Shown: positions 49,171 through 60,181, counted from the stretch's first letter. The stretch is 64,000 nucleotides of DNA from Lasiosphaeris hirsuta (GCA_030549175.1 JAUKUA010000001.1:2604001-2668000), one strand, 5' to 3'. The notes: generated from the letters alone by a model not told the origin. A program made the numbers and translations.

Positions 49171-50115
49171 TCAAGCAGTAAACTGCTCCAACACACTTCG
49201 CAACTCGACCGCTACGTGCTTGTATCCAAGCGACTTGCAGCCACTCAGTCCATCCCCCTCGTCATCTTCCCCAGGCATCCTCTTTCTGGTTCCGGAATAC
49301 AGGCGCAGGACAGCACCGACGTTCTGGTCGAACCCGTTCAGAATACCTTCAAACCCGTTCAGCCGAACCTGCTGATCGTCCCAGCCTTCGATCCCGCTGT
49401 CCTTGTGAAAACCGCTCCATCCTCTGATGGATTTTTGAAGCATACGACGTGGCTTGGGTGTTTCCTCGCCCGTCTCTTCAGTGGCCGCTTGGGTCCGCCA
49501 CAGCACCTGGACAGCACAGTCCGGTCGTGTCTCGTGAACCCAGTCGAAGGCCATATCATACAAAACACCCATGGTAAGTCCGCGCGGACGGGAGCGGGCA
49601 GTCGTGAACTTGACCTCGCCGGCCTCCCACGCGGTGCCGAAATAACGGCCGCCACTAATATCATGGACCGTCACGACGGCCAGCTTCGCAATGGGGGGCT
49701 GGGTGACCAACATATGCCGCCACGAGGCGTCGGCGCGCATGAATGCGGCTTGGCGGGGCCGTTCAGCTTTTGAGTTCTTTTTCTTTCCTCGTGTCTTTTT
49801 GGCTAGGGCGAGGCGCCGGTAGAACCCGGGCCAGGTTGTGTCGGTGCGCCGTGGCGGCTTCGAGAAGAAGGGGGAGAAGACTTCTGCGAGGAGGGGGTTC
49901 TGCGTGTAGGGTGGGGTTTGAGTGGCGCGAGATCGAGGTTTCCGGGCGGGCGCAAAGTATAGGGCTTGTTGGAGGCGAGGCGAGGCTTTGATTGTCTGGG
50001 ACCAGTTGCGGTCTACCCGCTGAGCTGATGTGATGAGGGTGCGCATATCGAGCTCCAGGAGAATCATTTCGAGAAGTTCCGGCGTTGAGGCTACCTGGTG
50101 GGCTATGGCAGACAT
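49171..50115 (-). CDS. fungal F-box domain protein
   Basis: 314 residues, no intron. ATG 50115 (MSAIAHQVASTPELLEMI) is preferred because it places the F-box at the N-terminus as usual; the frame is open further upstream to 50271, but that region looks non-coding. F-box-like core: TPELLEMILLELDMRTLITSAQRVDRNWSQTI, seen at residues about 8-40. The rest matches the general pattern of short fungal F-box proteins with a basic patch (KKTRGKKKNSKAERPR) and a beta-like C-terminal half (KLAVVTVHDISGG, RLYSGTRK). By family role it would recruit substrates to an SCF E3 ligase. Target unknown. Confidence 0.8.
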   Translation of the reverse strand: MSAIAHQVASTPELLEMILLELDMRTLITSAQRVDRNWSQTIKASPRLQQALYFAPARKPRSRATQTPPYTQNPLLAEVFSPFFSKPPRRTDTTWPGFYRRLALAKKTRGKKKNSKAERPRQAAFMRADASWRHMLVTQPPIAKLAVVTVHDISGGRYFGTAWEAGEVKFTTARSRPRGLTMGVLYDMAFDWVHETRPDCAVQVLWRTQAATEETGEETPKPRRMLQKSIRGWSGFHKDSGIEGWDDQQVRLNGFEGILNGFDQNVGAVLRLYSGTRKRMPGEDDEGDGLSGCKSLGYKHVAVELRSVLEQFTA

Positions 50116-50890
50116 GGTGAGCTTGCTGAAGAATCGACCTCTTTGCGAATGCTCAAGGTTACAGGACCGAGGAAGGAGGGTGGGGGGTGGGAAGATGTTG
50201 GGTCTTTGAGGTCGACGCGGGGTGGCTGTACACACGTGTCGGGCTCTTGACGAGGCAGACACCACAACCATTCACAGAAAAGTGCCAATCATGTCGAACC
50301 AAACGGCAAGAAGTGGTAGTTTAGGCATATTCTCTTTCCATGCCCGATACCTGCAACCATAGCACCGGCTGTCTGCATCTGCTACCTTGTTTTCGAGCAG
50401 GCTCAGGCTCCAGACACCAACAGGGCTGACTCGGGGATTTTGATGTCTTGGCCATATGGCGGCTTTTTCTTTCCCATCGTTCCCCGTCGTTCTACCAACA
50501 AAAGACTCAGTACTGGCAGGCCATAAATCTCTTGATATACAGTTAGCAGAGCGTGCCGACTGTCTTTGTTTTTGCGCCAACTTCCAGGTTTGGCACCAGC
50601 ATCGCATGCATTTATGACTTGGCTTGCCCCTCTTTACCCCAAGTTCAAACTGCGTCTACAAGTTAGTGGGAGGTGTAAGCCCCGCAGTGGCCTTAGGCAT
50701 GAATTAGCTCCTTAGGTCGTGCCGCAGGCAACCAATTCTCTTGCATCAATCAAGCATCCTCAACCTCTCTAATTGGCAGCTTTATTACCCACTTTCTTTA
50801 CAGAGGTCGATTGATGATTTACTGGCGAAACTGGTGACGTAAGGGACTGATTGATTATACTCTGAACCTCTTGCACATTTTAACTGACCC
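50116..50890. other. intergenic region, no supportable gene
   Basis: Between the 5' end of the F-box gene and the 3' end of the kinase-like pseudogene. Only short unsupported frames. Confidence 0.55.
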
Positions 50891-51574
50891 TCAACGCGGA
50901 GAAACATTCTCCTTTGGCGATACCGAGAAAGTAATTGTTCCACATTTGTCCGTATAGATAACGGTAGATTTTCCTGGTCTTCGACTTGGCCAAATGTAAC
51001 CCGTTTCGAAATCGAGCGCTTTTAGGCGGCGGTCTCCATACTCTGTGACGAGCTGAAAGTTGCCGAGCTGAGGGTCTTCTTGCTGCACCCCAAGGGCATA
51101 GAGCTACCTGAAAGTTTCTAACAACAGTCTTGACAGCTCTTCCAGCTCGAGCAACGTGGCATGGGCAGACGCCAGCAGGTATCCCTCCAAGACTTGGAGA
51201 AGAAGACCAGGCTGTCCGCTGCACGCAACGCGGCCGTAGCAGACTGGTACGTCTGCACCCTGTAATGGTTTGAGCTTTTCCTACGCTTTTACCTCGGTCT
51301 CGAGCAGTTCGCGCGGAGTTGAAGCTTCCTCGTCGCTGTTTGGCTTCTCCAGTTTGAGAACCGCTTCGTCTGGAAGGAACCACTCCGGGAAGACGGCTGG
51401 AATCTTGGACCGAATATAGCAAGGGAGCAGCGCACAGAAGCCCTGGGCGAGCCGTGATAATGTTGAAGGCTGGATTGAAAGGTGGCGGACATGTGGGTAA
51501 TCGGTGTTGAGAATTGCACTCGAAGTAGTGACGTGTCGGGTGCGGAACCAAAATTGCTGCGCTAGGTCAACCAC
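50891..51574 (-). pseudogene. kinase-like (aminoglycoside-phosphotransferase-fold) gene with two in-frame stops
   Basis: One frame runs from ATG 51574 to TGA 50891, 228 codons, broken by TAG at 51283-51281 and TAG at 51106-51104. On both sides the sequence reads as one kinase-like protein: VLKLEKPNSDEE, then KA(stop)EKLKPLQGADVPVCYGRV, then LLETFR(stop)LYALGVQQEDPQLGNF, then ALDFETG. The last two correspond to catalytic-loop and metal-binding segments. The usual catalytic-loop His is Gln here (QQED). A 33-nt GT...AG segment spanning the first stop is in phase 0, but is too short for a normal fungal intron. Likely a recent pseudogene. The protein would be short at 227 residues. Confidence 0.75.
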
Positions 51575-52091
51575 CTAACGAGAAGAGCGTACAAGAACTG
51601 GAAAGGCCCAGGTACTACTTACAATGGTTATTTATGGGGCGGGGGGTGGGAACTTGGGTTTGAGGCCGAGACTCGAAAGTTGATATTTATTTGGTTCGCC
51701 GCGAAGTGGACATTTCGGTATTCGTATTACCGTACGCTCAAATTCGTGCATCTTGGAGCAAGGTGGCCGAAGTGCTAGCGCCTCATATCTACGTCAAGAG
51801 CAAGTCGATGAATGAGCTCAATCTCGCTATTTCTGTTTTCACGATATACGGATAGGGCCACGTGATTGAACTTCGCCTCCCAACTTCTCGCACTGGCTAG
51901 GTGCCTACCGACCTTAGGCACCTTGGGAACCTATCTAGGTACTTGGGTGCCCGTCTATGTAGGGAGATAGGTACCTGACGTGTTTGAACTTTGATTTCGC
52001 CCGGTCCAATGTCGATATAGGGATACGGTTATGGGCCCACCGCAGAGATGTCGGCACGCGCTAACTAATCTTCCAGCACTCGACAAACTGA
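51575..52091. other. intergenic region between two decayed genes
   Basis: Contains aggtac-type motifs (51936-51941, 51969-51976) and a tRNA A-box-like 17-mer at 51762-51778. No coding sequence supported. Confidence 0.5.
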
Positions 52092-53112
52092 GTGGCCAAC
52101 CGTTTGAGCGTGTCCTATACCGACAAGGCTTGGGCGCAGGATTATCCATCAATTGACAACCTCATTGTCCGGAGTACTGTGGACGAGGAGGGAATGTCTG
52201 ATGCAGTCTTCGACAATGCCTTTCTTCCGGCCTGTGCAGATGGTGATAGACGGCTCGACGAACCGGCGCAGCCACCGAGTGAGCGACTCTGAAGACTGGA
52301 GACCGAAGGCAGACATAGAACACTGGTAGCACACCAAAGTGTCAAATGTCGTTCTAGCAGCCTGGGCCAAATACCCGGCTGTCACTCAACCTTGCCACAC
52401 AAAGCCGCTTAGCGAAGTGAGTATCTCCGAGAACGTCGACTCGACATATGCCATGTATGCCGGCAATGTGCGCATTCCTCTGGTAATTGGCGAGATGAAG
52501 AGGAATCTCATAAACGCCGAGGCATGGCAGTCAGGAGAGCTGCCGCTTGCCCAAAAGAAACTGGCCCGTGAGTTGCGCGGGTAAGCAAGTTACCATAAAT
52601 CTTTTGCAATATTTCGAGCTAACTTATCGTGCCTTAGTTACGGCGAGCATCAATCCCCGCAGGCATTTTGCTGGGATGGGCAGACATTATTGACCCTCCA
52701 GTTCCGTGCCCTTAAGCCGGAGCAGTTACGTGATGCAGCTTGCGCAGTGGACTGCTGGGTCATCCCCTCCGATGGTAGCACCTGTACACTGCGCTACGCA
52801 CCTTAAAGGTTGTTTGTACAAGGATTTCGGAGATGCCAGGCAGCAGGTGCGTGTCAACTAGTCGTTGGTGGCTTGAGAGAGCACGATCGTGAGCTCTACA
52901 CCGGGCGGCCCTTGTGGATACATGCGTCCAACAACATTGCTCAGCCAAACCACCCTGGGGGTTACCGACGAGTGGTAGATGCAGATACTGGGGCGTGGTG
53001 TCGGGTACGTGAGCATGATCAGGCAATGGTGTGGGAAACCAATCTCCTCTGGCTCTTTGAGCCAACTCATGAGCCTCTCAAATTGGCGGCAATCATTGCG
53101 ATACCGGGGTAA
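52092..53112 (+). pseudogene. decayed gene of an uncharacterised fungal family
   Basis: Readable blocks: 52092-52230 (AQDYPSIDNLIVRSTVDEEG), then a frame change near 52200-52280 into RVSDSEDWRPKADIEHW, TAG at 52327-52329, HTKVSNVVLAAWAKYPAV, IGEMKRNLINAEAWQSG, a well-formed intron 52581-52637 (GTAAGC, gctaac, cttag), YGEHQSPQAFCWDGQTLL, CWVIPSDGSTCTLRYAP, TAA at 52804-52806, then LFVQGFRRCQAAGACQ and HPGGYRRVVDADTG to 53112. The stops are in frame with both flanks. I recall similar sequences as hypothetical proteins in related fungi, but cannot name a function. No transposase or protease motif is visible. Confidence 0.7.
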
Positions 53113-54664
53113 CATGATCCCATACGAGACAGCTAAGGCCGGGCGGTGGTTCCGGCAGCACTGAGATGGAGGCTCCATTCCAGAGACCAGATTTCGCTCC
53201 TAGGCGGATAGGCTGAGTACCGCCCCTGTATCGTCCCGGCCAACCACAGCCTGCCGTCCACCTGCTATATTACGCATCACGTAATTTTGTTTATGATTCG
53301 GTGTTTCTAGTCTCTGCCATTGGACTATCTATCTTGGGCGGCCGGCAGTGATCCGAACCCCCTCCCCTGTACCTTGGTGTCTGTCGCCTCCCTTCTCGCC
53401 TTCTCGAACAGGCTTCAACGTCACCACCACCATTTTCCGAGCATATGAGATGACCCATACGATCTTCCCAGGTCCTCGGCCTGTAACCGAGAGAAATGAA
53501 ATCCGGAAACGAAGTCTGAGCCTGGAAGTGAGCACAACGATCCGGCATCAGTTTTGTCGCCCTGATATCTATCTTCTGACCCAATTTTGCACCGCGCGCG
53601 CTCCTATTCGCAACCCAGCCGAGGAGAACCCACCGGCATAGACCATGTCCCTCAAACACGAAGCACGGGTCTGAGAGCAGCGAGAAGCGCGCGCGGCGCC
53701 AAGCGCTGTAAATGTGTAAAATAGATGGAGATGCTACCCCGTGGATGACGAGATGGGAGTGGCGAGTTTATTATTGACCTTGGTTGGAGTGGCGAGGTGA
53801 CACCTCGGCTAGAGCAAGCCGAAGATGGAGGCTAGCGCGACAGAGCAAGGCCAATTCATTTGGGGGCATGGAGCAAGGCAGTTGGGCGGGCCAGTGATGT
53901 TGAGGATATAACCAAGGATGGTGTAAGTCATGTTATGCGGGGCGGAGACCGCCGGGCTTTTACCCCAGGATTTACCCCAGATTTGCCAGGTGACTGGATA
54001 GATGAAGCAAAACACTCCGGACCAGTCGGCAGCATTGCGGCTTTCTCCATCATCCTTTCCAACAAGCTGGGAGAACCCAGGGCGCACAGCAGAATCGACC
54101 ACGGGGCCGTTCTCAGCAGTTGCAGAAGCATTTACCGACCTAAGCGAGCCCGCGCCTCTGCTATACCGCTGCTATACTACGTCTGTCGTATAGCTATTTT
54201 GGGCGACACGCCGTCTACACAACACTATCCCTTCTGCAGAGAAAAAAAAGGAGCCCCTTGTCCCCTAACCCCTTGACGGCCGCTCGTCGCCTACACCGGC
54301 CCCACCCTCGCTTCCGCCGCTCCAGTCACCTCAGCCCATGAATCTCTCGGGCATTTGCCGTACCAAGACTCTTGGGGTTGGACCTCCCGAGATTGCCATG
54401 GCGTCGGAGAACCTTGTTTACACGCAAGCAAGCGGCCCTTAGCACCACCAGTATGCACCTGTGCGGATCTGCATGCCGAAGCGGTATCCGACCTAGCGTC
54501 AGCCTGGGACGAGCTGTCCTCGTCTTCCGGAAGCATGGGGTTGTTCCACGCACGGGTTATAGACCTGTGGTTATAATGACCCGGTTCCCATCCCTCCCTT
54601 TATGTTCCCACGACCCGACGACTTCTACACAATCCCCTCTCCAACCCACGGCCTGGACAACACC
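53113..54664. other. intergenic region upstream of the tyrosinase gene
   Basis: 1.55 kb with only short unsupported frames. The end should be the tyrosinase promoter. Confidence 0.55.
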
Positions 54665-56096
54665 ATGGCCCGCTTCTCCGCCTTTGCGCTGCTCGCAGTG
54701 CCATGGCTCCTTCTTGCCGGTCTGGTCAGCGGTGACGCCGTTCTCGACCTCCAGAACAAAGGGCGGCCTTCGGTCGACGCCCAGATCGCAAAGTCCAAGA
54801 CGTGCACCAAGGCCAACCTCCAGGTCCGGAGGGAATGGTGGGTCCGATACGTCCCAACTACCCAAGGTACCTAGGTACCTTGCGCACCTCCAAGCTGACT
54901 CGAAATCTCAAGGGGCGACATTTCCGCCACAGACAAGAAGGCCTACATCGCAGCCATGCTGTGTATCTTTTCCAAGCCGTCAAAGCTGGACAAAACAAAG
55001 TTCCCCGGTGCCAAGTCGCGCTATGATGACTTTGTTGTTGTTCACATGAACCAAACGTTGAGCATCCACGGCACTGTTCGTCGCCTCCTCGCCCCCGGCC
55101 TCCGAGAGCGTGTGTTGTTGACCTTGGACACAGGGAAGCTTCCTATCCTGGCACCGGTACTACACCTGGTCCTTTGAGAGAATCCTCCGGGAAGAGTGCG
55201 GATATAACGGAACCCAGCCGGTATGAGCACCCCCCTTTTTAGCATGCACCGCCTTCCAAGCTCTAACACGGGCCCGCAGTACTGGGATTGGGGACGATGG
55301 TCCGCCGACCCCGAGAAGTCGCCCATCTTCGACGGCAGCGAGACGAGCCTCAGCGGAAACGGCAAGAAGACGGCTCACCGCGCTTCCAGCTTTGCTCCGG
55401 CCGGAAACGGAGGAGGATGTATCGAAACGGGGCCCTTCAAGAAGTAATAACGCCCCCCCTCCCCCCCTCCCCCCCCCCCCCCCCCCCCCGCCCCCTCCCT
55501 CCTTTCCCCCATCACCGAGCCACCCCGCTAACACCCCGCGCAGCATCACCGTCCACCTCGGGCCCGTCTCGCCCGCCATCGACCCAGCGCCGCCACGCAA
55601 CCCTCGCACAGACGGCTACGGCGACAACCCGCGCTGCCTGCGGCGCGACATCTCCAACAACCTGAGCAGCAAGTACTCGCGCACGCAGGACATTGTGGCG
55701 CTCATCACCAACAGCAAGAACATCGGCACCTTCCAGGACACGATGCAAGCCGTTACGCCGGGTGGGGGCATGGGCGTGCATAACGCTGGTCACTATACAA
55801 TAGCTGGCGACCCGGGCGGTGACTTCTACACGTCGCCCAACGACCCGGCCTTCTGGGTCCACCACGGCATGATCGATCGCACCTGGTACATCTGGCAGAC
55901 GCAGGACTTTGCCGCCCGCCAGCAGGTCATCGCTGGTGGCACGTCCATGAACGGCGGGTTCGGGTTCGGTGGTGGCGGAAGCAAGATGCAGTCGCTCGAG
56001 GACCCCGTCGACTTGGGCGTCGTCGGCAACAAGGTCTGGAAGATTAAGGATCTAGTCAGCACGGTCGATGGGCCTTTCTGCTACGTCTACGAGTGA
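54665..56096 (+). CDS. secreted tyrosinase (binuclear copper monophenol oxidase)
   Basis: Model: 54665-54837, 54913-55075, 55134-55220, 55280-55443, 55544-56096; 379 residues. Signal peptide (MARFSAFALLAVPWLLLAGLVSG). CuA ligands: His102 (FVVVH), His110 (SIHGT) and His119 (SFLSWHRYY). CuB: HNAGH, then FWVHHGMIDR. YWDWGRWSADP is a typical tyrosinase core. Role: oxidises monophenols to o-quinones, used in melanin or phenol chemistry. It lacks the long C-terminal lid domain of the larger fungal tyrosinases, ending soon after the CuB domain, so it may be active without proteolytic release. Intron 1 contains a 20-nt perfect palindrome, and intron 4 (55444-55543) a long C tract. Splice sites join motifs cleanly. 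Confidence 0.93.
54863..54882. repeat. 20-nt perfect palindrome in tyrosinase intron 1
   Basis: caaggtacctaggtaccttg equals its own reverse complement. The core aggtacct recurs in at least six other non-coding places in the window. Confidence 0.9.
55454..55498 (+). repeat. C-rich homopolymeric tract in tyrosinase intron 4
   Basis: Almost uninterrupted C (few T or G), about 45 bases, within an intron that still has good donor, ctaac branch and cgcag acceptor. Confidence 0.85.
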
Positions 56097-57049
56097 TCAG
56101 TATCCATCAGTAAACCGAGTGTATGATCTGGCCTCGCATGACTGGGTAAGCTAAGATAGCATTTGTCAGTCGTTTACCGCGCAAAAAAAGGAATTCGAGT
56201 AGTTTGACAGCCATTTTTGGTTGGCACTATGTGCTTTTGATGCCTTACTATGGCTAAATCGCCGGTGTAACCGTTAGCGTCTTGTCGGTTATATGTGCCT
56301 ATGAGATATGCTGCTCCTTTTGCCGGGAGCCGTCTCGTCTACCTTCAAGGCCATTCCAGACCCGACCTAGCCTCGCACTAAGCCAGCCAGTTTCGTACTG
56401 GTCAGACAGCAGTCAAACGACATGCAGGCAGTAAGGTAGTAAGATAATGAAGGATACCATCGTGTCGCGGTTTGAAAACATAAAGGCATAAGTCAAAGAA
56501 GGCGAAATGAAAGACCACAAATCGTGAGGGGCCGAGCAGGAATTAGTTCTTGAACGAACTTGCAAGGCCACTGACGAGGAAGCGACGCTTGATGCTTATT
56601 GGTGGATGGGAAGTTTCGACATTGAGGTGGTACAAAAACCATGTCGTGGCTCTGTGGCTTACATGTAAGGTAAGCATGAGAACCTTATTGACGTTGCGTG
56701 CATCGTGTACCAGTAATTGTTCGGGCAAAATGGCACTCGCGTCTTACCGACCGGGGGAAGCTTATTCCAACGCAAAAAAAAACGGAGCAGGGCTGAATGA
56801 AATGCGCCTGACTGAAATGCTTGTCTTTTTTTGGGGCGTTTATATATTTTTCGTCATCTTGTTATAGTTACGCGTATGATAATTATTGTTTATATGGTCT
56901 ATTCCACCAACCGCCGCTATATAATACATTGCCCAATGCCCATCCACTTCTATTAGGCCGACACTTGTATCCCTCTAGCCGCCATCTAATACTCCAGCCC
57001 CAATCTGATTCCCCCGTACACATCTCGTACATGCCGTTTGCTTAGCAGC
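56097..57049. other. intergenic region tyrosinase - MFS
   Basis: Convergent 3' flanks. No supportable coding sequence; AT-rich part about 56820-56930. Confidence 0.6.
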
Positions 57050-58786
57050 CTAAGCCATCACCATTGCCTCACCGGTCTGGCCAGCATGCAACCGCTTCCA
57101 AGGGAGGAAAAATCCCAGCAAGAACGAGAGGCCGGCCATGCCAATCGAAATGGCAAATGAAGTGCGCAGGCCGTCCATGTAGGCGAGGATGACGCCTGGC
57201 AGCACGTCGGGTGGGAAAACAGCACGCAGATCCGCAGCACCGGTGCCGATTACGAGCAAAGGGGGTACAGTCGGGGCATGTACGGCCAAGCTGGCGAGCA
57301 GCCTGTTCACGAAGCCCGACTGGGCGGCTGAAATGCTGAAAGCGCCACCGAGAATTTGGAAGACTGCAGAGGCCCATGTTAGCTACCTCAGGGTCTTGTC
57401 AAGCCTAGCAAGGATGTGGGAGGGTAGGCACGCACAGGTAAGGCAGGCCGTAGCACTGGAAATATCTTCGTTGCTAGCCCCGGCTTGGGCAATGTTCAGG
57501 GCGTTCTGGAAAGGGAAGGCGATGGAGAAGCCGAGGAGGATCTGGTACCCGATCCACTTCCCCGTCGACGTATCGATGTCGAGCGTGTAGAGGAGGCCGG
57601 TACCGACTGCCGTGAGGGCGGCGCCAAGCAGCATGAACGGGGCGGCATGGCGAGTTATGGTGACAACAATGCCGCCACTGATGATGGACACGCAACCCGC
57701 AATGACCAAGGGAAGGTTATCGATCCCGGACTGGACAGCGTTCTCTCCCTTGATACTCTGGAAGTAGATGGGGAGGTAGTAGAGCAGGAGGAAGTAGCAG
57801 CCGGCGAAGAAGAACTGGAACAGGCTTGGGGCCCAAAGCCAACGCTGCTTCAGGAGTCTTGGCGGCAGCATGGCGTACTCACCCTGGTAGATTTCCCAGG
57901 CGACCAGGGCGAGCCCGATGAGAACAAAGCCAATCAACAGACCAATGACGACGCTGCTATTCCAAGCGTAGGTTACCCCAGCGTACTGAAGAGCGAGAAT
58001 GAAGCTGATGATGGATCCCATGGCGAGCACAACTCCGACGGGATCCATCTGCAGGAACTTCTCCTTCCATGTGGCCTCGATGGGCTTAGCGGCCGCCGGA
58101 TCCTTGAAGAAAAGGAAGATGATGGCCATGGAAACACCACCGATGGGGAGGTTGATATAAAAGCACCATCTCCAGGTAACCCGATCGGAAAAGGCGCCGC
58201 CGAGAACAGGTCCGATGATGGCGGCAATGGTGTAAGAGAAGCCCATGAGACCCATCAATGTTGGGCGCTTGGCAGGGGGGGCGGCAAAGGCGAGGATGAC
58301 GGTGCCGCCAATGGCAATGCCGGCACCCCCCACGCCAGCGACAGCGCGGCCGACGATAAAGGCGCTGGAGTTGGGAGCGACGGCGCAAATCAAACTTCCA
58401 ACCTCGAAGACGAAGATGCTCAGCAGAAACGTCTTTTTGAGAGAGAAGTACTTGAAAGCCTTGCCGAATGAGGACTGGAAGCCGCCCAGGCACATAAAGT
58501 AGGCCGAGCCGTACCAGCCAACTTGCTCAAGTCCGCCGAATTCGTTTGTGATTTTGGGGATGGCGGTACCGACGATGGTCTGGTCCAGCGAGGTTAGGAA
58601 TATGGCCAAGACGACGGCGGCAACAAGGACGACGAGACGGAAGCCGTGGGGGTATTCGTCGGTGGATTCAACTTCGCCAGACTTGGCCGGCTGGTCGCTG
58701 TCGCTGGCTGTCGCTTGAGCTTCATCATCGACCTTTTTCTTTTCGGTTGGCCTGCTCAGGCTTTCTGCTGTGCTTTCTGCCGCCAT
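57050..58786 (-). CDS. DHA2-type MFS drug:H+ antiporter
   Basis: Model (minus strand): 58786-57436 and 57363-57050; 554 residues, one 72-nt phase-1 intron (GTGCGT donor, gctaac branch). About fourteen hydrophobic segments after a charged 50-residue N-terminus, starting with RLVVLVAAVVLAIFLTSL. Family signatures: LDQTIVGTAIPKI, the A-motif-like region after GGFQSSFGKAFKYFSL, and the antiporter motif C-like VLGGAFSDRVTWRWCFYINLP. Sequence type resembles the aflatoxin/HC-toxin efflux branch, so export of small molecules is likely, but the substrate is unknown. No biosynthetic core gene is adjacent. A 328-codon frame on the opposite strand is a shadow. Confidence 0.94.
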
Positions 58787-59866
58787 TTTGTGGCGATCGA
58801 GGTCTGAGGGTTCAGGAATTGTCCAGAAGAGAAAGAGACAACAAACAATAGGGGTAGGGCGGGCTGGTAGCTAGCTACCTCACATATGCGATACAAGGTC
58901 GCAGAGGATGGGGGCCGCGCATCCCCGAATCCGGCAAGGCACTGTCATTTAAACATGATGGACTGTGTGTTGGTGGTGCTCCCTCTGCTCTCTTCCTTCG
59001 AGACGGCTTCGAGGTTGCACCGTCCCGTTTGTTCGGGGCCGTGGACACTATTGGCCGGCCCTTGGGGCGCAAGTATGACTGACCACTATGACCATGCATG
59101 GAACATGCATAAGCAGCTTTCCTCTCCCACCAGCTGGTTGCACGGAGATAGCGGTCGTAGTGCACAATAGCAGGGGACTCCGACGGGACGGGAGGACACG
59201 TGATGGGATGTGGGATTCGTGAAATCTTGGGTGAAGCTCGGACTTTGGGTTTGGCCGTAACATTTGTAAGCCAGCGCCCAACACGGCAGCCAGACAGGCC
59301 AAACAGGCTCTGCCAAGCTGCCAGCCTCAACAAAGGAACCTGGAGTGCCGCGGACCACGGACCGACTGACTTCCAACACCCAACGGTTCCCGAAATCCGT
59401 ACCTTTGAGGCACGCAAGCGGGTCATGCCCGGCGCGCTAAGGCACACGAATGGAGGAACTCCCGTCCCGTCCCGTAGCCTGTCCGACTTACGGTCTTCTC
59501 AGGTCCCGGCCCGCGCGCTGTATTAGTTATTTCTACCTTGGCCTCAAAAAAAAGATGGCAAAATATGATGAGCTGTGCGGTGGCCGAGCGCCAGATGTGC
59601 GACAGCACATCTCACCGCTTCTCCCTTCCAGCCAGTGATCTCGAGTCACGACGCAACATGATGGGTCCGTTTTTTTCAATTCTCGGAACAATGCCAATGA
59701 GTCTGTCTGCAGTGTGCTGCGCAACCCAACTCAGCTTAGCTTCCCTTACTGCCACCTCACTGCAACCCCGAACTGACAGCCAACACAAACAAACCTAATT
59801 TCAACTTCTCCAAGCTCACAATAATACGACCCCCCGCTCAGCGCCATCCCAGGCAGCATCATAAAA
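58787..59866. other. divergent intergenic region
   Basis: Upstream of the MFS gene (-) and of the small YEK-repeat ORF (+). No other coding sequence supported. Confidence 0.55.
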
Positions 59867-60181
59867 ATGGAGCAAGCAAAACCCCCCAGCTATGAAAAGC
59901 CAAAACACCTAGTTCGCGAGAAACCCAAGCCGTCGGGCGACCAGGAGCGAGCCGGCCGCGACCACAAACCCAAGCGGCCCGTCTTTGAGAAATGGAGGCT
60001 GCCCGTCTACGAGAAGCGCAGGCCGGCCGTCTACGAGAAGCTGAAGCCATTGGTCGGCTACTACGAGTCCCTCAAGCCTGCAGGACCCGACCCAAAGGCC
60101 AAGTCGAAGAGGCCCGCTGTCCAGCCGAGGAAGACGGTTGTTGTCGCCAAGGACCAGCGCAGGTTCGCCGGGCACGTTTGA
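59867..60181 (+). CDS. small basic protein with YEK repeats (hypothetical)
   Basis: 104 residues, single exon, ATG 59867 after an A-rich leader (cataaaaATGG). Composition is Lys/Pro/Arg-rich with a repeated unit: PPSYEKPKH, PVFEKWRL, PVYEKRRP, AVYEKLKP, YYESLKP, spaced 9-12 residues. No signal peptide, membrane segment or known domain is seen. It may be a DNA/RNA-binding or disordered stress protein, or just a chance open frame in Lys/Pro-biased sequence. The internal repeat supports a real gene. Confidence 0.45.
   Translation: MEQAKPPSYEKPKHLVREKPKPSGDQERAGRDHKPKRPVFEKWRLPVYEKRRPAVYEKLKPLVGYYESLKPAGPDPKAKSKRPAVQPRKTVVVAKDQRRFAGHV

Noticed and set aside
53341..53360. tRNA B-box-like ggttcggatcac on the minus strand
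   Set aside because: The T-stem does not pair and no A box lies at the right distance.
57485..58471. 328-codon frame on the + strand
   Set aside because: It is the exact antisense of the MFS transporter and has Asp/Glu/Gly bias expected from reversed membrane-protein codons.
54665..58786. tyrosinase plus MFS pump as a secondary-metabolite cluster
   Set aside because: No synthase, synthetase, terpene cyclase or pathway regulator is nearby.
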